The position numbers and the translations under genes are program-made. From positions 1-20,186 of IMG/VR virus record IMGVR_UViG_3300044527_000465: a DNA stretch of 20,186 nt. One strand, given 5' to 3'. Of the stretch, positions 1 to 6,719 are shown one piece after another. Position 1 is the first letter of the stretch; each line of letters begins with the position of its first letter. The notes beneath the pieces are model-generated. The model saw nothing but the letters and a program-made list of their open reading frames with translations. It made no database searches and was not told the DNA's origin. Source of the stretch: a virus.

Positions 1-44
1 TCGACGCGGCGTTTCGCAAGGCGCAGACCCGAAGAAAGGCTTGA
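1..44 (+). CDS. C-terminal end of an upstream gene (partial)
   Basis: The reading frame open from the window edge ends at a TGA at 42-44 and encodes a basic tail (DAAFRKAQTRRKA). Its stop overlaps the next start as TGATG, the same coupling seen through the rest of this module. Only 13 residues are visible, so no function can be given, and the frame is a guess based on the coupling. Confidence 0.35.
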   Translation, partial: DAAFRKAQTRRKA

Positions 45-160
45 TGATGCTTCTCGCAGACCTCTCCAGTTTCGTTGGCTCGGTGTGGGCGGCCGCCCTT
101 TGCTTCTGCCTCGGCGTTGCCGGCGGCATCTACCTCTGCAAGCGCGGAATCATCAAGTGA
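44..160 (+). CDS. Small single-span membrane protein (38 aa)
   Basis: This short frame has one hydrophobic segment, about residues 9-33 (VGSVWAAALCFCLGVAGGIY within it), followed by a basic tail (CKRGIIK), so it probably spans the inner membrane once. An AAAGG site lies 4 nt before the ATG. The start overlaps the preceding stop, and the end overlaps the next GTG start as GTGA. Its place beside another tiny hydrophobic peptide at the end of a structural module would fit lysis accessory or tail-assembly peptides, but no family is recognised. Confidence 0.5.
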   Translation: MMLLADLSSFVGSVWAAALCFCLGVAGGIYLCKRGIIK

Positions 161-204
161 CGCGCCTGCTCATCTTCATCGCTGCGCTTGTCATCGTGGC
201 ATGA
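157..204 (+). CDS. Possible 15-aa hydrophobic micropeptide
   Basis: A GTG start overlapping the previous stop (GTGA) opens a 15-residue frame, MTRLLIFIAALVIVA, almost wholly hydrophobic. Its stop overlaps the ATG of the next gene as ATGA. The two perfect four-base overlaps are the only evidence that it is translated. It may be a membrane micropeptide, or just a spacer that keeps ribosomes moving to the next gene. Confidence 0.3.
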   Translation: MTRLLIFIAALVIVA

Positions 205-1121
205 GCGGCATCCTGAACGCTTCGTGTTGCTGCGGCGGTGGGACCATCCCGCCGGGTAACACCGTCTGCGTTCCCATCGTTGGCACGACCACGCCGACCT
301 TTACCATCACGGCCTCCCAGGATGGGTGGGTGCGCGGTGAACCCAAGGGCTTGAGCGATAGCACCGCGCCATGCGGATGCGATACCTGTGACACCAAGGT
401 CAAAATTTGGGCGGGTTGGAATAACGCCATCGGCGCATTGGAAGGCAAGATGTGGCGCGATGGATGGAATGGGTGGGTTGCGCCCGATAGTTGCGAATGC
501 TGCGAGATCACCTCGGACACGATCACCTACTCGGGCGGAAGCTGGACGGCCACGATGCAGTTCGGTGGCGGCGCGACCACGGTCAACGTGCTTTCGGAAT
601 CAAACACGTTTACAGAGTTTGGAACGGTGACGGGCGTGAAGTATCTCTGCTCCAGCATTTCGGCAGGGGTAGCACCGACTTGCCCGTCATGCGGTATTTG
701 TTGCGGTGGCGCTTCCGGTCTTTATGACGTTGTTGTGGTGACGTTCTCCGGGCAGAACAAGAGCGCACCCTATTACGACACCCAGGCTCAAAACGAAGAT
801 GGATTCTATGTGTGCGATCCCCCGTACGACCCGGCGTATGAGCGCAACTACTACTACCAGTACAACGCCACGGTTTACTACGCCAAGCCTGTTCCGTTCA
901 CGGCCACCCGAACACTCACCGGGGTCTATACGAGATACGCGGCGGTGGTAAATGTGCCGATGAACTTCTATCAGACCTCCACATCGGGTCCGGCTGAATC
1001 GTTGAGTTACACGGGATGCACCGCCGTGATCGGACCCTATCCAACGAATCCCGACGAGTGCCTGTGCGGCACGGCCAACGGCTACGGCTTTACTTTCCCC
1101 GCCACCATTACGCTGACATGA
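201..1121 (+). CDS. Cysteine-rich phage protein, unknown function (306 aa)
   Basis: I chose the ATG at 201 because it overlaps the preceding stop; upstream in-frame starts would run through the two small genes. The protein has about 19 cysteines in clusters: CCC at residues 9-11, CGCDTC, CECC, CPSCGICC and CLC. Between them are Gly/Thr/Tyr-rich stretches of beta-structure type, such as the NYYYQYNATVYY region. There is no signal peptide. Such spacing suits a structural-metal or disulfide-stabilised virion surface or tail protein. The position at the end of the structural module agrees, but no family is recognised. Confidence 0.7.
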   Translation: MSGILNASCCCGGGTIPPGNTVCVPIVGTTTPTFTITASQDGWVRGEPKGLSDSTAPCGCDTCDTKVKIWAGWNNAIGALEGKMWRDGWNGWVAPDSCECCEITSDTITYSGGSWTATMQFGGGATTVNVLSESNTFTEFGTVTGVKYLCSSISAGVAPTCPSCGICCGGASGLYDVVVVTFSGQNKSAPYYDTQAQNEDGFYVCDPPYDPAYERNYYYQYNATVYYAKPVPFTATRTLTGVYTRYAAVVNVPMNFYQTSTSGPAESLSYTGCTAVIGPYPTNPDECLCGTANGYGFTFPATITLT

Positions 1122-1405
1122 TTATCTTGGTAGGCAATCGCAGCATCGAAGTCCCCGACTCCGTGCCGGCCGCGGAGCGCGAGGCGTGGGCGCTGGCGCA
1201 ACTTGATCGCACGCGCAAGCCCGAAGGATGGCGCGGCCTGGGGGACGTTGTGGCTGCCGCAACGAAGGCCGTGGGCATCCGTCAATGCGGCCCGTGCCGC
1301 AAACGGCAGGAGGCGTTGAACCGCCTCGTCCCGTTCGCAAACAAAAACCCCCCGCCTGCCGGCCAACTTCCTGCGGCCGCAAGCGGGGGGGAGAAGAACG
1401 ACTAG
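1118..1405 (+). CDS. Hypothetical phage protein with CxxC motif (95 aa)
   Basis: The ATG at 1118 overlaps the previous stop (ATGA). The N-terminal part (MIILVGNRSIEVPDS) looks like a small beta unit. It is followed by an acidic/Arg helix and a CGPCRKRQEALNRLVPF segment whose CxxC, before a basic amphipathic helix, could bind a metal. The last 25 residues are Pro/Ala/Gly-rich and overlap the terminator of the opposing gene, so the 3' end has a double role. It is the last plus-strand gene before the convergent early operon. Function unknown. Confidence 0.6.
   Translation: MIILVGNRSIEVPDSVPAAEREAWALAQLDRTRKPEGWRGLGDVVAAATKAVGIRQCGPCRKRQEALNRLVPFANKNPPPAGQLPAAASGGEKND
1341..1391 (-). terminator. 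Rho-independent terminator of the recT/early transcript
   Basis: Read on the minus strand, a C-run/G-run hairpin (CCCCCCGCTTGC paired with GCAGGCGGGGGG, one mismatch) is followed at once by TTTTTG. It lies 22 bases past the recT stop. There is no T-tract in the plus direction, so it should work on minus-strand transcripts only. It lies inside the 3' end of the opposing gene. Confidence 0.75.
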
Positions 1406-1412
1406 CCTACGG

Positions 1413-2357
1413 TCAGAAGGGTACGTCCGCGGGGTCAACCTTGGCCGGGGCAATCGGCCCGATGACGCGCATGACCTGTAGGGTCTGCCCGATCCGGGCG
1501 ACCTCGAGGCGCATTTCCTTGTCCACGTTCGCGTCCGCCAAATGGCCATACTCGACAATCGAGGTGGCGATCCACGCCGCGCCGTGTTCGCCTACGGCGT
1601 TGATTGCAATGGGCTTGCCGGGGCGGCGCACCACGCGCAGGATCTTGAACGCCCCCTCGTATTCGTCAGGGTAGCCGTCAGCCGCCTTGGGGGTTTCCGG
1701 GGCCGGGTTTGCCTCCTGCTTGGCCGTGCGCTTGCGGACGGGCTTCGGGGCATCCTCCACCACCGATGCCTCTGCGTCAATCGTAGGGGCTGCGGGTGCG
1801 GCAAGGGCGGCGCGGGCCTTGGGAGCCTCGTAGCCGCGGGAGGGTGCTTCCTCGGTGATCTCGGTCTCGCCGTGGGCTTCAACGTACACCGGGGCCGCGC
1901 CGAGCGCGTCCGGGCAATGTTGTTTATATCCGCTCGAGATGCAGCGGGCGAACAGCATGGCCTTCGGCCACTTGCGCCAATTGTCCCCGCCGAGCTGCGC
2001 CCGCTTCGCATCGTCCATTGAGAAGGTCGTGGTCCCGATCTCCTCCCACTTGTTCTCCGGGCTGCGGCCGAAGAACACGATGCTGCACTCCGTGTCCGTG
2101 CAGGCGGCGCGGTAGTCGTACTTCCCTGCGCGCTTGATTGCTGCGGCCATCAGGTTGGCGGCCAAGACGGCCTTGCCCTTGATGATGTGCAGCCCGGTCA
2201 TCGCGTCATAGTCCGACAAACCCAAGCCGCGCCCGATGATGATCTTCGCGCACGCTGCGGCCTCCGACTGAATGTCGGGGAACATCCCCGAAGCCTTGAA
2301 CACCTGGGCGACCGACATGGGGTCAAGCTGCGCTTGCCCGATCCTTGCGAGTTCCAT
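1413..2357 (-). CDS. recT: RecT-family single-strand annealing protein with SSB-like tail (314 aa)
   Basis: It is predicted to anneal complementary single strands during phage recombination and replication. The RecT core covers about residues 1-150, with the family segment MTGLHIIKGKAVLAANLMAA at 53-72 and WRKWPKAMLFARC near 117-129. An Ala/Pro/Lys-rich linker (about 155-225) leads to a C-terminal domain of about 80 residues ending in DPADVPF, which resembles the acidic partner-binding tip of single-strand binding proteins. The start at MELARIG is set by a GAGGAG six bases upstream; an ATG six bases earlier overlaps the SD spacing. It has its own strong promoter inside the end of rusA and a terminator after it, so it may be expressed more than the operon. 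No exonuclease partner is seen beside it. Confidence 0.85.
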   Translation of the reverse strand: MELARIGQAQLDPMSVAQVFKASGMFPDIQSEAAACAKIIIGRGLGLSDYDAMTGLHIIKGKAVLAANLMAAAIKRAGKYDYRAACTDTECSIVFFGRSPENKWEEIGTTTFSMDDAKRAQLGGDNWRKWPKAMLFARCISSGYKQHCPDALGAAPVYVEAHGETEITEEAPSRGYEAPKARAALAAPAAPTIDAEASVVEDAPKPVRKRTAKQEANPAPETPKAADGYPDEYEGAFKILRVVRRPGKPIAINAVGEHGAAWIATSIVEYGHLADANVDKEMRLEVARIGQTLQVMRVIGPIAPAKVDPADVPF

Positions 2358-2397
2358 ATGCATCTCCTCGTGTACGCGGAGCGCCGCGCCCGTCCCG

Positions 2398-2447
2398 CGC
2401 AACGTGCGAGGGCGTGATCATTATACGGCCCGGTAGCCGAAAGTCAA
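2398..2447 (-). promoter_or_regulatory. recT promoter with GCACGTTGCG leader element
   Basis: On the minus strand TTGACT (2447-2442) and a perfect TATAAT (2425-2420) are separated by 16 bases. The -35 box overlaps the rusA stop codon. GCACGTTGCG (2407-2398) begins 12 bases after the -10, close to the expected transcript start. The same ten bases occur downstream of two other promoters in the window. The CACGAGGAGAT leader before the start codon also matches the leader of the gene at 6558. Confidence 0.8.
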
Positions 2448-2842
2448 GCGGCCGAAATGGCGATGACCGTCTGCGCGGTCGGCCCGTATGCCTTGGTGGC
2501 CCAAATCTCCACCACTTGTGCATCGTCGCGGTAGGCAATGCCCGTGAGCGCGTCTAGCGTGGCGCGCACGAGCTTGTCGGTGTCGGGCTTGCCGGGGAAC
2601 GTGCGGGCGGCCGTCCGCAACCCACGCGCTCCGAAATGGCTAGCGGGGCGGACGAACGAGAACGCCACGCGCACGCTGACCGGGCCGTCCACCACGGTCG
2701 CGCCGGCGACGTAGGCCGCTGCCGCCACGGCGGCGCGGTAGGGCTTGACCTTGGCGCTTGACTCCACGAGGACGATGCGGCTACCCCTGCGAAAAACGGT
2801 TTTACTTCCCTGCGGCGCGGCTGCGCCGGGGACGCTGAACAT
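2444..2842 (-). CDS. rusA: RusA-family Holliday junction resolvase (132 aa)
   Basis: RusA enzymes are small dimeric endonucleases that resolve Holliday junctions. The family pattern is visible: PDTDKLVRATLDAL at 86-99, then GIAYRDDAQV with D106-D107. D87, D89 and D107 match the usual acidic metal-binding triad, and K90 follows directly. The length is normal for the family. The ATG at 2842 overlaps the stop of the upstream gene (TGATG), and the N-terminus MFSVPGAAAPQGSK fits the usual beta-strand start. It is the last gene of the minus-strand operon and is followed by the separately promoted recT. Confidence 0.9.
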   Translation of the reverse strand: MFSVPGAAAPQGSKTVFRRGSRIVLVESSAKVKPYRAAVAAAAYVAGATVVDGPVSVRVAFSFVRPASHFGARGLRTAARTFPGKPDTDKLVRATLDALTGIAYRDDAQVVEIWATKAYGPTAQTVIAISAA

Positions 2843-3036
2843 CAATGCGCCTGCTTTGCCTGCTGGCTCTTGCAAAGTTCCAACTCCTGCTGTAGTTGAT
2901 TCCCGGTACGCATGATCCGCGCCATCTCCCGGCGGATGCGAATCACCTCGTGCATCGCCTCAATGGTGAGGGGGTCGGTAGTCGCGCTGCCCTTGATACG
3001 GTCCACGATGTCCTCGTCCTCCTCCTGGCGCGGCAT
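2842..3036 (-). CDS. Small helical hypothetical protein (64 aa)
   Basis: An acidic N-terminus (MPRQEEDEDIVDRIKG) is followed by a long charged helix, about residues 25-60 (EAMHEVIRIRREMARIMRTGNQL within it), with coiled-coil potential. It ends coupled to the resolvase by TGATG and starts 3 bases after the stop of the gene before it in the operon. No family is recognised. The coupling suggests a small accessory protein of the recombination operon. Confidence 0.6.
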   Translation of the reverse strand: MPRQEEDEDIVDRIKGSATTDPLTIEAMHEVIRIRREMARIMRTGNQLQQELELCKSQQAKQAH

Positions 3037-3039
3037 TGG

Positions 3040-3309
3040 TTACCCCTCACCCGCATACAAGATGCGCTCAATGTGCGTGGGCAGGACGTTGCGGCACTTC
3101 TGCGCTTCCTCCTCGGCTCTGATGGCGCGGTCGCGCCAAGTCGTGCCGTTGGGATTCTGCACCGTGGGGCGGTCGCTGTAGACCAGCAGCTCCATGCGTG
3201 CAAGCATCGCCTCCGCGGCAACCGCTCGCGCTCTCCAATCCACACACGGATCTTCCATCGCGCCGTCCTCCTTTCGGAGCAAACGTACACGGGCGGGGAT
3301 ACTAATCAT
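3040..3309 (-). CDS. Hypothetical operon protein (89 aa, or 72 aa from 3258)
   Basis: Two starts are each well supported. The ATG at 3309 overlaps the previous gene's end and has AGGAGG five bases upstream; the ATG at 3258 has AAAGGAGG eight bases upstream. The shared part (MEDPCVDWRARAVAAEAMLARMELL, split here as MEDPCVDWRA and AEAMLARMEL) is an Ala/Arg/Glu helix, followed by a polar loop and a second helix (RDRAIRAEEEAQKCRN). It resembles the many short helical phage proteins of early operons. No function can be assigned. Two tandem SD-start pairs could give two isoforms. Confidence 0.6.
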   Translation of the reverse strand: MISIPARVRLLRKEDGAMEDPCVDWRARAVAAEAMLARMELLVYSDRPTVQNPNGTTWRDRAIRAEEEAQKCRNVLPTHIERILYAGEG

Positions 3310-3598
3310 GCAAACCTCCTGCCGCTTTTCGTGCGGCGGCGGTCTTTCCTTGGAGGATGCGGCGGATGGCGCTGACGGACACCCCCAGCTCCGCAGCGAT
3401 GATGGCCTTGCTGACACCCCGACGGTGCGCCGACAGGACGGACGCAGCCTGTTGCAATGTCACCTTGCGCTTGATCCCCACAAGGCGGCTGACCGTGGAC
3501 CGATGCACCCCCCACTTGATTGCGATGGCCTTGGGCTGCATCCCGGCGGCCTCGTCGGCAATGATGCCGGCGCGGACGGATTCTGCGGTACGCCTCAT
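3302..3598 (-). CDS. Protein with two helix-turn-helix units, probable DNA-binding regulator (98 aa)
   Basis: Two resolvase/homeodomain-like HTH units follow each other. The first, about residues 10-42, includes PKAIAIKWGVHRSTVSRLVG; the second, about 50-85, includes KAIIAAELGVSVSAIRRILQ. Such a twin arrangement resembles a paired DNA-reading head and has no catalytic domain attached. The start at 3598 overlaps the preceding stop (ATGA). A lone twin-HTH protein in an early operon is a plausible repressor or activator of phage promoters. The repeated leader element in this window is a possible target, but that link is inference. Confidence 0.75.
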   Translation of the reverse strand: MRRTAESVRAGIIADEAAGMQPKAIAIKWGVHRSTVSRLVGIKRKVTLQQAASVLSAHRRGVSKAIIAAELGVSVSAIRRILQGKTAAARKAAGGLHD

Positions 3599-3780
3599 TC
3601 TGCGGCCTCCCTTCGGATCTTGATGTCTGCCGACACTTTGAACACCAACCGCGCAATGTGCGGGTGCTTGTCGTTGATGACGATGGCGGCAATATCGCGC
3701 CCGGTCGCATCGCTAAACACCACCTGGGTGGATGGCCTCACCGTAATCGCCAGCAGCTTCTGATGGGCGATGTCAACCAT
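3595..3780 (-). CDS. Small protein with faint CsrA-like C-terminus (61 aa)
   Basis: The protein is mostly short beta-strands: LLAITVRPSTQVVFSD, RDIAAIVIND and HIARLVFKV, ending ADIKIRREAAE. The last part resembles the CsrA pattern (a strand, then a short link, then xVxVxRxE), but the N-terminal LVLTRK-type strand of true CsrA is missing. It starts inside the end of the gene before it in the operon (overlap ATGGTTGA) and couples to the HTH gene by ATGA. It could be a CsrA-like RNA-binding protein or an unrelated beta protein; the evidence is weak. Confidence 0.5.
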   Translation of the reverse strand: MVDIAHQKLLAITVRPSTQVVFSDATGRDIAAIVINDKHPHIARLVFKVSADIKIRREAAE

Positions 3781-4177
3781 CGGCCACCTCCATCGCCTTG
3801 AGGCTGTCGGCCACGAACGACACTACGCGGCCAAGGTATTCCGTGCGCACGTTGTCGGCGGTATCGCCTTGCTCCCACATCGCCACGCTCGAGATGCGCG
3901 TGGCAATCACGGCATCCCGGCGCTTGCTCTCCCCGATGTCCACAAGCAGCGCGTGACAAAGCCAATACCGCACCGGGAAGTAATCCTCTTGAGTGCTGGT
4001 GAGGTTGTCCAGCGGAGCGCACCCGATGGCAGCAATGGCGGGAACGCCATCCTTGTTGGTCGCTGGCATGGCAAGCGTGGCCGAGATGGAATCCTCGTCA
4101 ACGTAGTTCGGCAGTCCGTCCAACCGCCATTGCACTTCCAAGATGGTGGGCGTAGCCCAACGGTTTTCGGTAGTCAT
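3773..4177 (-). CDS. Hypothetical protein coupled to the methyltransferase (134 aa)
   Basis: The ATG at 4177 overlaps the methyltransferase stop (ATGA) and has an AAGGA just before it. The sequence has mixed alpha/beta character: an acidic middle, a Tyr/Trp-rich stretch (EDYFPVRYWLCHALLV), and a C-terminal helix (YLGRVVSFVADSLKAM). No motif is recognised. Tight coupling to a methyltransferase could mean a partner role, but the whole operon is coupled this way, so this says little. Confidence 0.6.
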   Translation of the reverse strand: MTTENRWATPTILEVQWRLDGLPNYVDEDSISATLAMPATNKDGVPAIAAIGCAPLDNLTSTQEDYFPVRYWLCHALLVDIGESKRRDAVIATRISSVAMWEQGDTADNVRTEYLGRVVSFVADSLKAMEVADG

Positions 4178-5673
4178 TCCTTCGTCCTGATCTCCGCGTC
4201 CACCGCGGCAATGCGTTCCCCGATCCATGCCATGCAATTCACCGCCATGCTGTTGCCAAGCGCCTTGTAGCGCGGCCCATCCGGGCAGTCCTCGGCTTGC
4301 TTCTTGCGCCACGGGATGAGCGTGTAGTTGCGCGGAAATCCCTGTAAAAACTCCCATTCAATGGGGGTAAGCCGGCGCACGGTCATGGCCTGCATCGCCA
4401 TTGGAGTGTTCCGTCCACTTGCGTTGCTATTGGTGTTGACTGTTCCAGCGATGTTGTTACATCGAACTTCTCCAATTTGGTTTTGCTGAAACGCCACCGC
4501 CACGTTGATTGCATCGCTTCGTCCACCGCCACCCGGATTCGTCAGGGCTGGCGTTACGTCGTCTGCCATGATCTCCGGCATCTTGATGCCATCGCGAGTG
4601 CGGTTGGCAAACGCCACCGCCGCGTGCGCCGCGTTGTCGCGTGCAAGCGTGTGGCATGGATCGCCAGGTTGTCGGTTTTGCCTGTTGACGGGAGCGGTGA
4701 TTTGGAACAGGTCGTAAGGGACAGGCTGTCCGACTGCTTGAACTTCCGCTCGCGCCTCGATGGTGTATGCCACGCCATCAGTTCGCACTCCAACCCCGTC
4801 CGGTCCACTTGCAGGATTCTCGCGTGTTGCCCCGGCTTGAATCGCCATGGGCTGTGGAATCAGGTTTGCGCCATGCTGACTGAAGATTTCCTGATTGCTA
4901 TATCCGGGAGATCCGGTTCCGCTGGCGGATTGAGCAAGCGTTCCGGCACAGTTTGCAGGCCAAACGGTCGGCTGCGTAGTCAGGTTGTAGCACTCGTCGC
5001 CTGCGGGTCCGCCTGTTCCCTTTGCCCATTTGCTGCTGACTGTTCCAGCGCAACCTTCAGCATCGGCGGAAGCGCCTTGCCCCGACGTTCGGCGCGACGA
5101 AGAATCCCGCTGCACGCTTTCGCGCTCAAAGAGAACCTGGGCGGCACGCTCCCAGTCTCCAAGACATCCGACAACGAAGACACGTCGCCGGCGCTGCGGG
5201 ACGGCGCGGGGATGCCCGTGTGTTCTGCACCATTGAGCGTCCAAGACCCGGTAGGCCCACCCATACCCCAGTTCCCCCAACGCCCCGAGGAAGGAACCAA
5301 AATCCCGTCCTCCGTTGCTTGACAGGACACCGGGGACATTTTCCCACACAACCCATCGAGGCCGTAGACGCCGAGCGATTTCAAGATAGGTAAGCATGAG
5401 TCCGCCCCGAGGGTCTGACAAACCAGCGCGGAGTCCGGCAACGCTGAAGGATTGGCAGGGAGTTCCGCCCACGAGAAGGTCAATTGATCCGGGTTGAAGG
5501 GGCCATTGCTCATGCTTCGTCATGTCTCCGAAATTGGGAACGTTGGGATAGTGGTGCGCGAGTACCGCGCTTGGGAATGGTTCGATCTCGCTGAAGCCAA
5601 CCGGGGTCCAACCCAGGCCATGCCACGCAACGGTGGCTGCTTCAATTCCGCTGCACACGGATAGGTATCTCAT
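4174..5673 (-). CDS. DNA (cytosine-5) methyltransferase (499 aa)
   Basis: It would transfer a methyl group from S-adenosylmethionine to cytosine C5 in phage DNA, probably guarding it from host restriction. Motifs are in order: I (LSVCSGIEAAT, 4-14), IV (GGTPCQSFS with catalytic C73), VI (ENVPG at 111-115), VIII (QRRRRVFVVG, 160-169), then a long variable target-recognition region (about 180-430), RRLTPIEWEFLQGFP, and motif X (YKALGNSMAVN). All catalytic residues are present. At 499 residues it is longer than simple C5 enzymes because the recognition region holds several AGT(V/L)-type repeats. No cognate restriction gene is nearby, so this is probably an orphan phage enzyme. Confidence 0.93.
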   Translation of the reverse strand: MRYLSVCSGIEAATVAWHGLGWTPVGFSEIEPFPSAVLAHHYPNVPNFGDMTKHEQWPLQPGSIDLLVGGTPCQSFSVAGLRAGLSDPRGGLMLTYLEIARRLRPRWVVWENVPGVLSSNGGRDFGSFLGALGELGYGWAYRVLDAQWCRTHGHPRAVPQRRRRVFVVGCLGDWERAAQVLFERESVQRDSSSRRTSGQGASADAEGCAGTVSSKWAKGTGGPAGDECYNLTTQPTVWPANCAGTLAQSASGTGSPGYSNQEIFSQHGANLIPQPMAIQAGATRENPASGPDGVGVRTDGVAYTIEARAEVQAVGQPVPYDLFQITAPVNRQNRQPGDPCHTLARDNAAHAAVAFANRTRDGIKMPEIMADDVTPALTNPGGGGRSDAINVAVAFQQNQIGEVRCNNIAGTVNTNSNASGRNTPMAMQAMTVRRLTPIEWEFLQGFPRNYTLIPWRKKQAEDCPDGPRYKALGNSMAVNCMAWIGERIAAVDAEIRTKE

Positions 5674-5999
5674 GCGGTCATTCCCGGCTCGTTGCCTTCA
5701 AGGATGCGCCGCATCTTGCTAGAGACCGTGGCAGCGTTCACGAGCTGCTGCATGGGGAAGTCGGACGGGATGCCAACCTCCTCGGACAGCGCCACGCCGT
5801 CAAGCGACATGGCAATCAGGCTCCAATCCAGCAGGCGCGGATCGGTGGGCGTGCGCTGCCAGCGCGCCAGGATGGTGACCTCCACGGTCTTGGAGGAAAC
5901 GTATTCGCCCGCGGAATCGCCGGCGGGAAACAGGTCAGCGGACATGGTCACGGCATGGATGCGGGTGAAGATCCCGCGGCTATCTTCGTTGCTCACCAT
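5670..5999 (-). CDS. Hypothetical protein upstream of the methyltransferase (109 aa)
   Basis: GAGG seven bases before ATG 5999 fixes the start, and its stop overlaps the methyltransferase start (ATGA). The protein reads as an alpha/beta unit with strands around KTVEVTILARWQ and LLDWSLIAMSLDG, and a C-terminal helix with Met/Gln/Arg (MQQLVNAATVSSKMRRILEG). It belongs to no family I recognise. As part of the coupled early operon it is probably an accessory DNA-metabolism or host-takeover protein. Confidence 0.6.
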   Translation of the reverse strand: MVSNEDSRGIFTRIHAVTMSADLFPAGDSAGEYVSSKTVEVTILARWQRTPTDPRLLDWSLIAMSLDGVALSEEVGIPSDFPMQQLVNAATVSSKMRRILEGNEPGMTA

Positions 6000-6310
6000 T
6001 GGTATTCCTCGGGCATGGGGAAGAGGGTTGTGGGGTTGGGCCGCGACAGAACGCACACCTGTGCATGGCGACCGCTTGAGGCTACGCGGGTAGCCCCGGT
6101 CCAAGTGATGAGACCCTTGGTACGCAGCTCGCTGCATCGCTTCCACGCACCTAGCGGGAGGCCCGCGGCTGTCGCCGCCTCCTCATCGGTCAGGCCGTTC
6201 GGGCTGGCGCGGTAAGCCTCAAGCAACTTGGCCTGCATCCCCTTGGCGGGGACCACCATGCTGTCGGCGGCAGCGTGCGAAGTCCACGGGTCGGTTCGCC
6301 GTGCGCTCAC
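5993..6310 (-). CDS. Winged-helix DNA-binding protein (105 aa)
   Basis: The N-terminal DPWTSHAAADS motif (7-17) followed by a winged helix (LLEAYRASPNGLTDEEAATAAGL, split as LLEAYRASPN and GLTDEEAATAAGL, then WKRCSELRTKGLI and a TR..SSGR wing) is a common layout in small phage DNA-binding proteins. The start is GTG at 6310, overlapping the previous stop as GTGA. It probably binds DNA as a transcription or replication accessory factor. No partner-binding or catalytic domain is present. Confidence 0.75.
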   Translation of the reverse strand: MSARRTDPWTSHAAADSMVVPAKGMQAKLLEAYRASPNGLTDEEAATAAGLPLGAWKRCSELRTKGLITWTGATRVASSGRHAQVCVLSRPNPTTLFPMPEEYQW

Positions 6311-6558
6311 AGGATCACCTCCGTCTTGGCATGGACCGTCAGGAACATCCGGTCGGCGGTGTCGCGGCGGTCAAGCGCGTCCTGCCACGCGGCCTCGTTG
6401 TCCGGGTCGATGTGATGGAAGTCGGCGTGCGTGCGGAGGACTTCCTGGCTGACCGCATCGGACAATTCCCGAGCGCAGGCAAGCAGGACATCCCCGTAGA
6501 TCCGGCCAAGGGTGGGGTGGTTGTTCAGGGCATCTTCGACGGTGACCTTGATCTTCAT
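6307..6558 (-). CDS. First gene of the minus-strand early operon (83 aa)
   Basis: The ATG at 6558 follows GAGGAG by six bases and lies downstream of a clear promoter, so this gene heads the operon. The protein begins MKIKVTVEDAL and continues as acidic helices with several His residues (RTHADFHHIDPDN, DALDRRDTADRM). No family is recognised. The leader (CACGAGGAGAT before the start) is nearly the same as that of recT, so the two transcription units share 5' signals. Confidence 0.65.
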   Translation of the reverse strand: MKIKVTVEDALNNHPTLGRIYGDVLLACARELSDAVSQEVLRTHADFHHIDPDNEAAWQDALDRRDTADRMFLTVHAKTEVIL

Positions 6559-6586
6559 TGCAATCTCCTCGTGATTTCGCGGCTTC

Positions 6587-6642
6587 CGCAACGTGCGTCC
6601 ACCGCTTGGGGGTGTTATACGCATAGGTATCGGCAGGCGCAA
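6587..6642 (-). promoter_or_regulatory. Promoter of the minus-strand early operon with leader element
   Basis: On the minus strand TTGCGC (6642-6637) and TATAAC (6619-6614) are 17 bases apart. GCACGTTGCGGAAG starts at 6596, 17 bases after the -10. The same 14 bases occur at exactly the same distance after the -10 of the promoter at 9867. The region 6643-6719, between this promoter and the divergent plus-strand gene, shows no convincing promoter in the plus direction. Confidence 0.75.
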
Positions 6643-6719
6643 GCCCCCGGCTGTAAGAAATCCGACCACTTTTTTCTTTTTTGCGGCGAGGCAATCAGAC
6701 CCCGATAGCGTGGCGGGGC

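Noticed and set aside
4477-5322. 281-aa plus-strand frame opposite the methyltransferase
   Set aside because: The opposite strand holds a complete C5 methyltransferase with all motifs, and this frame has no recognisable domain or SD.
6643-6719. Plus-strand promoter for the metallophosphoesterase (TTGCGG … GATAGC)
   Set aside because: The -10 matches the consensus at only three positions and the transcript would start at the start codon; not supportable.
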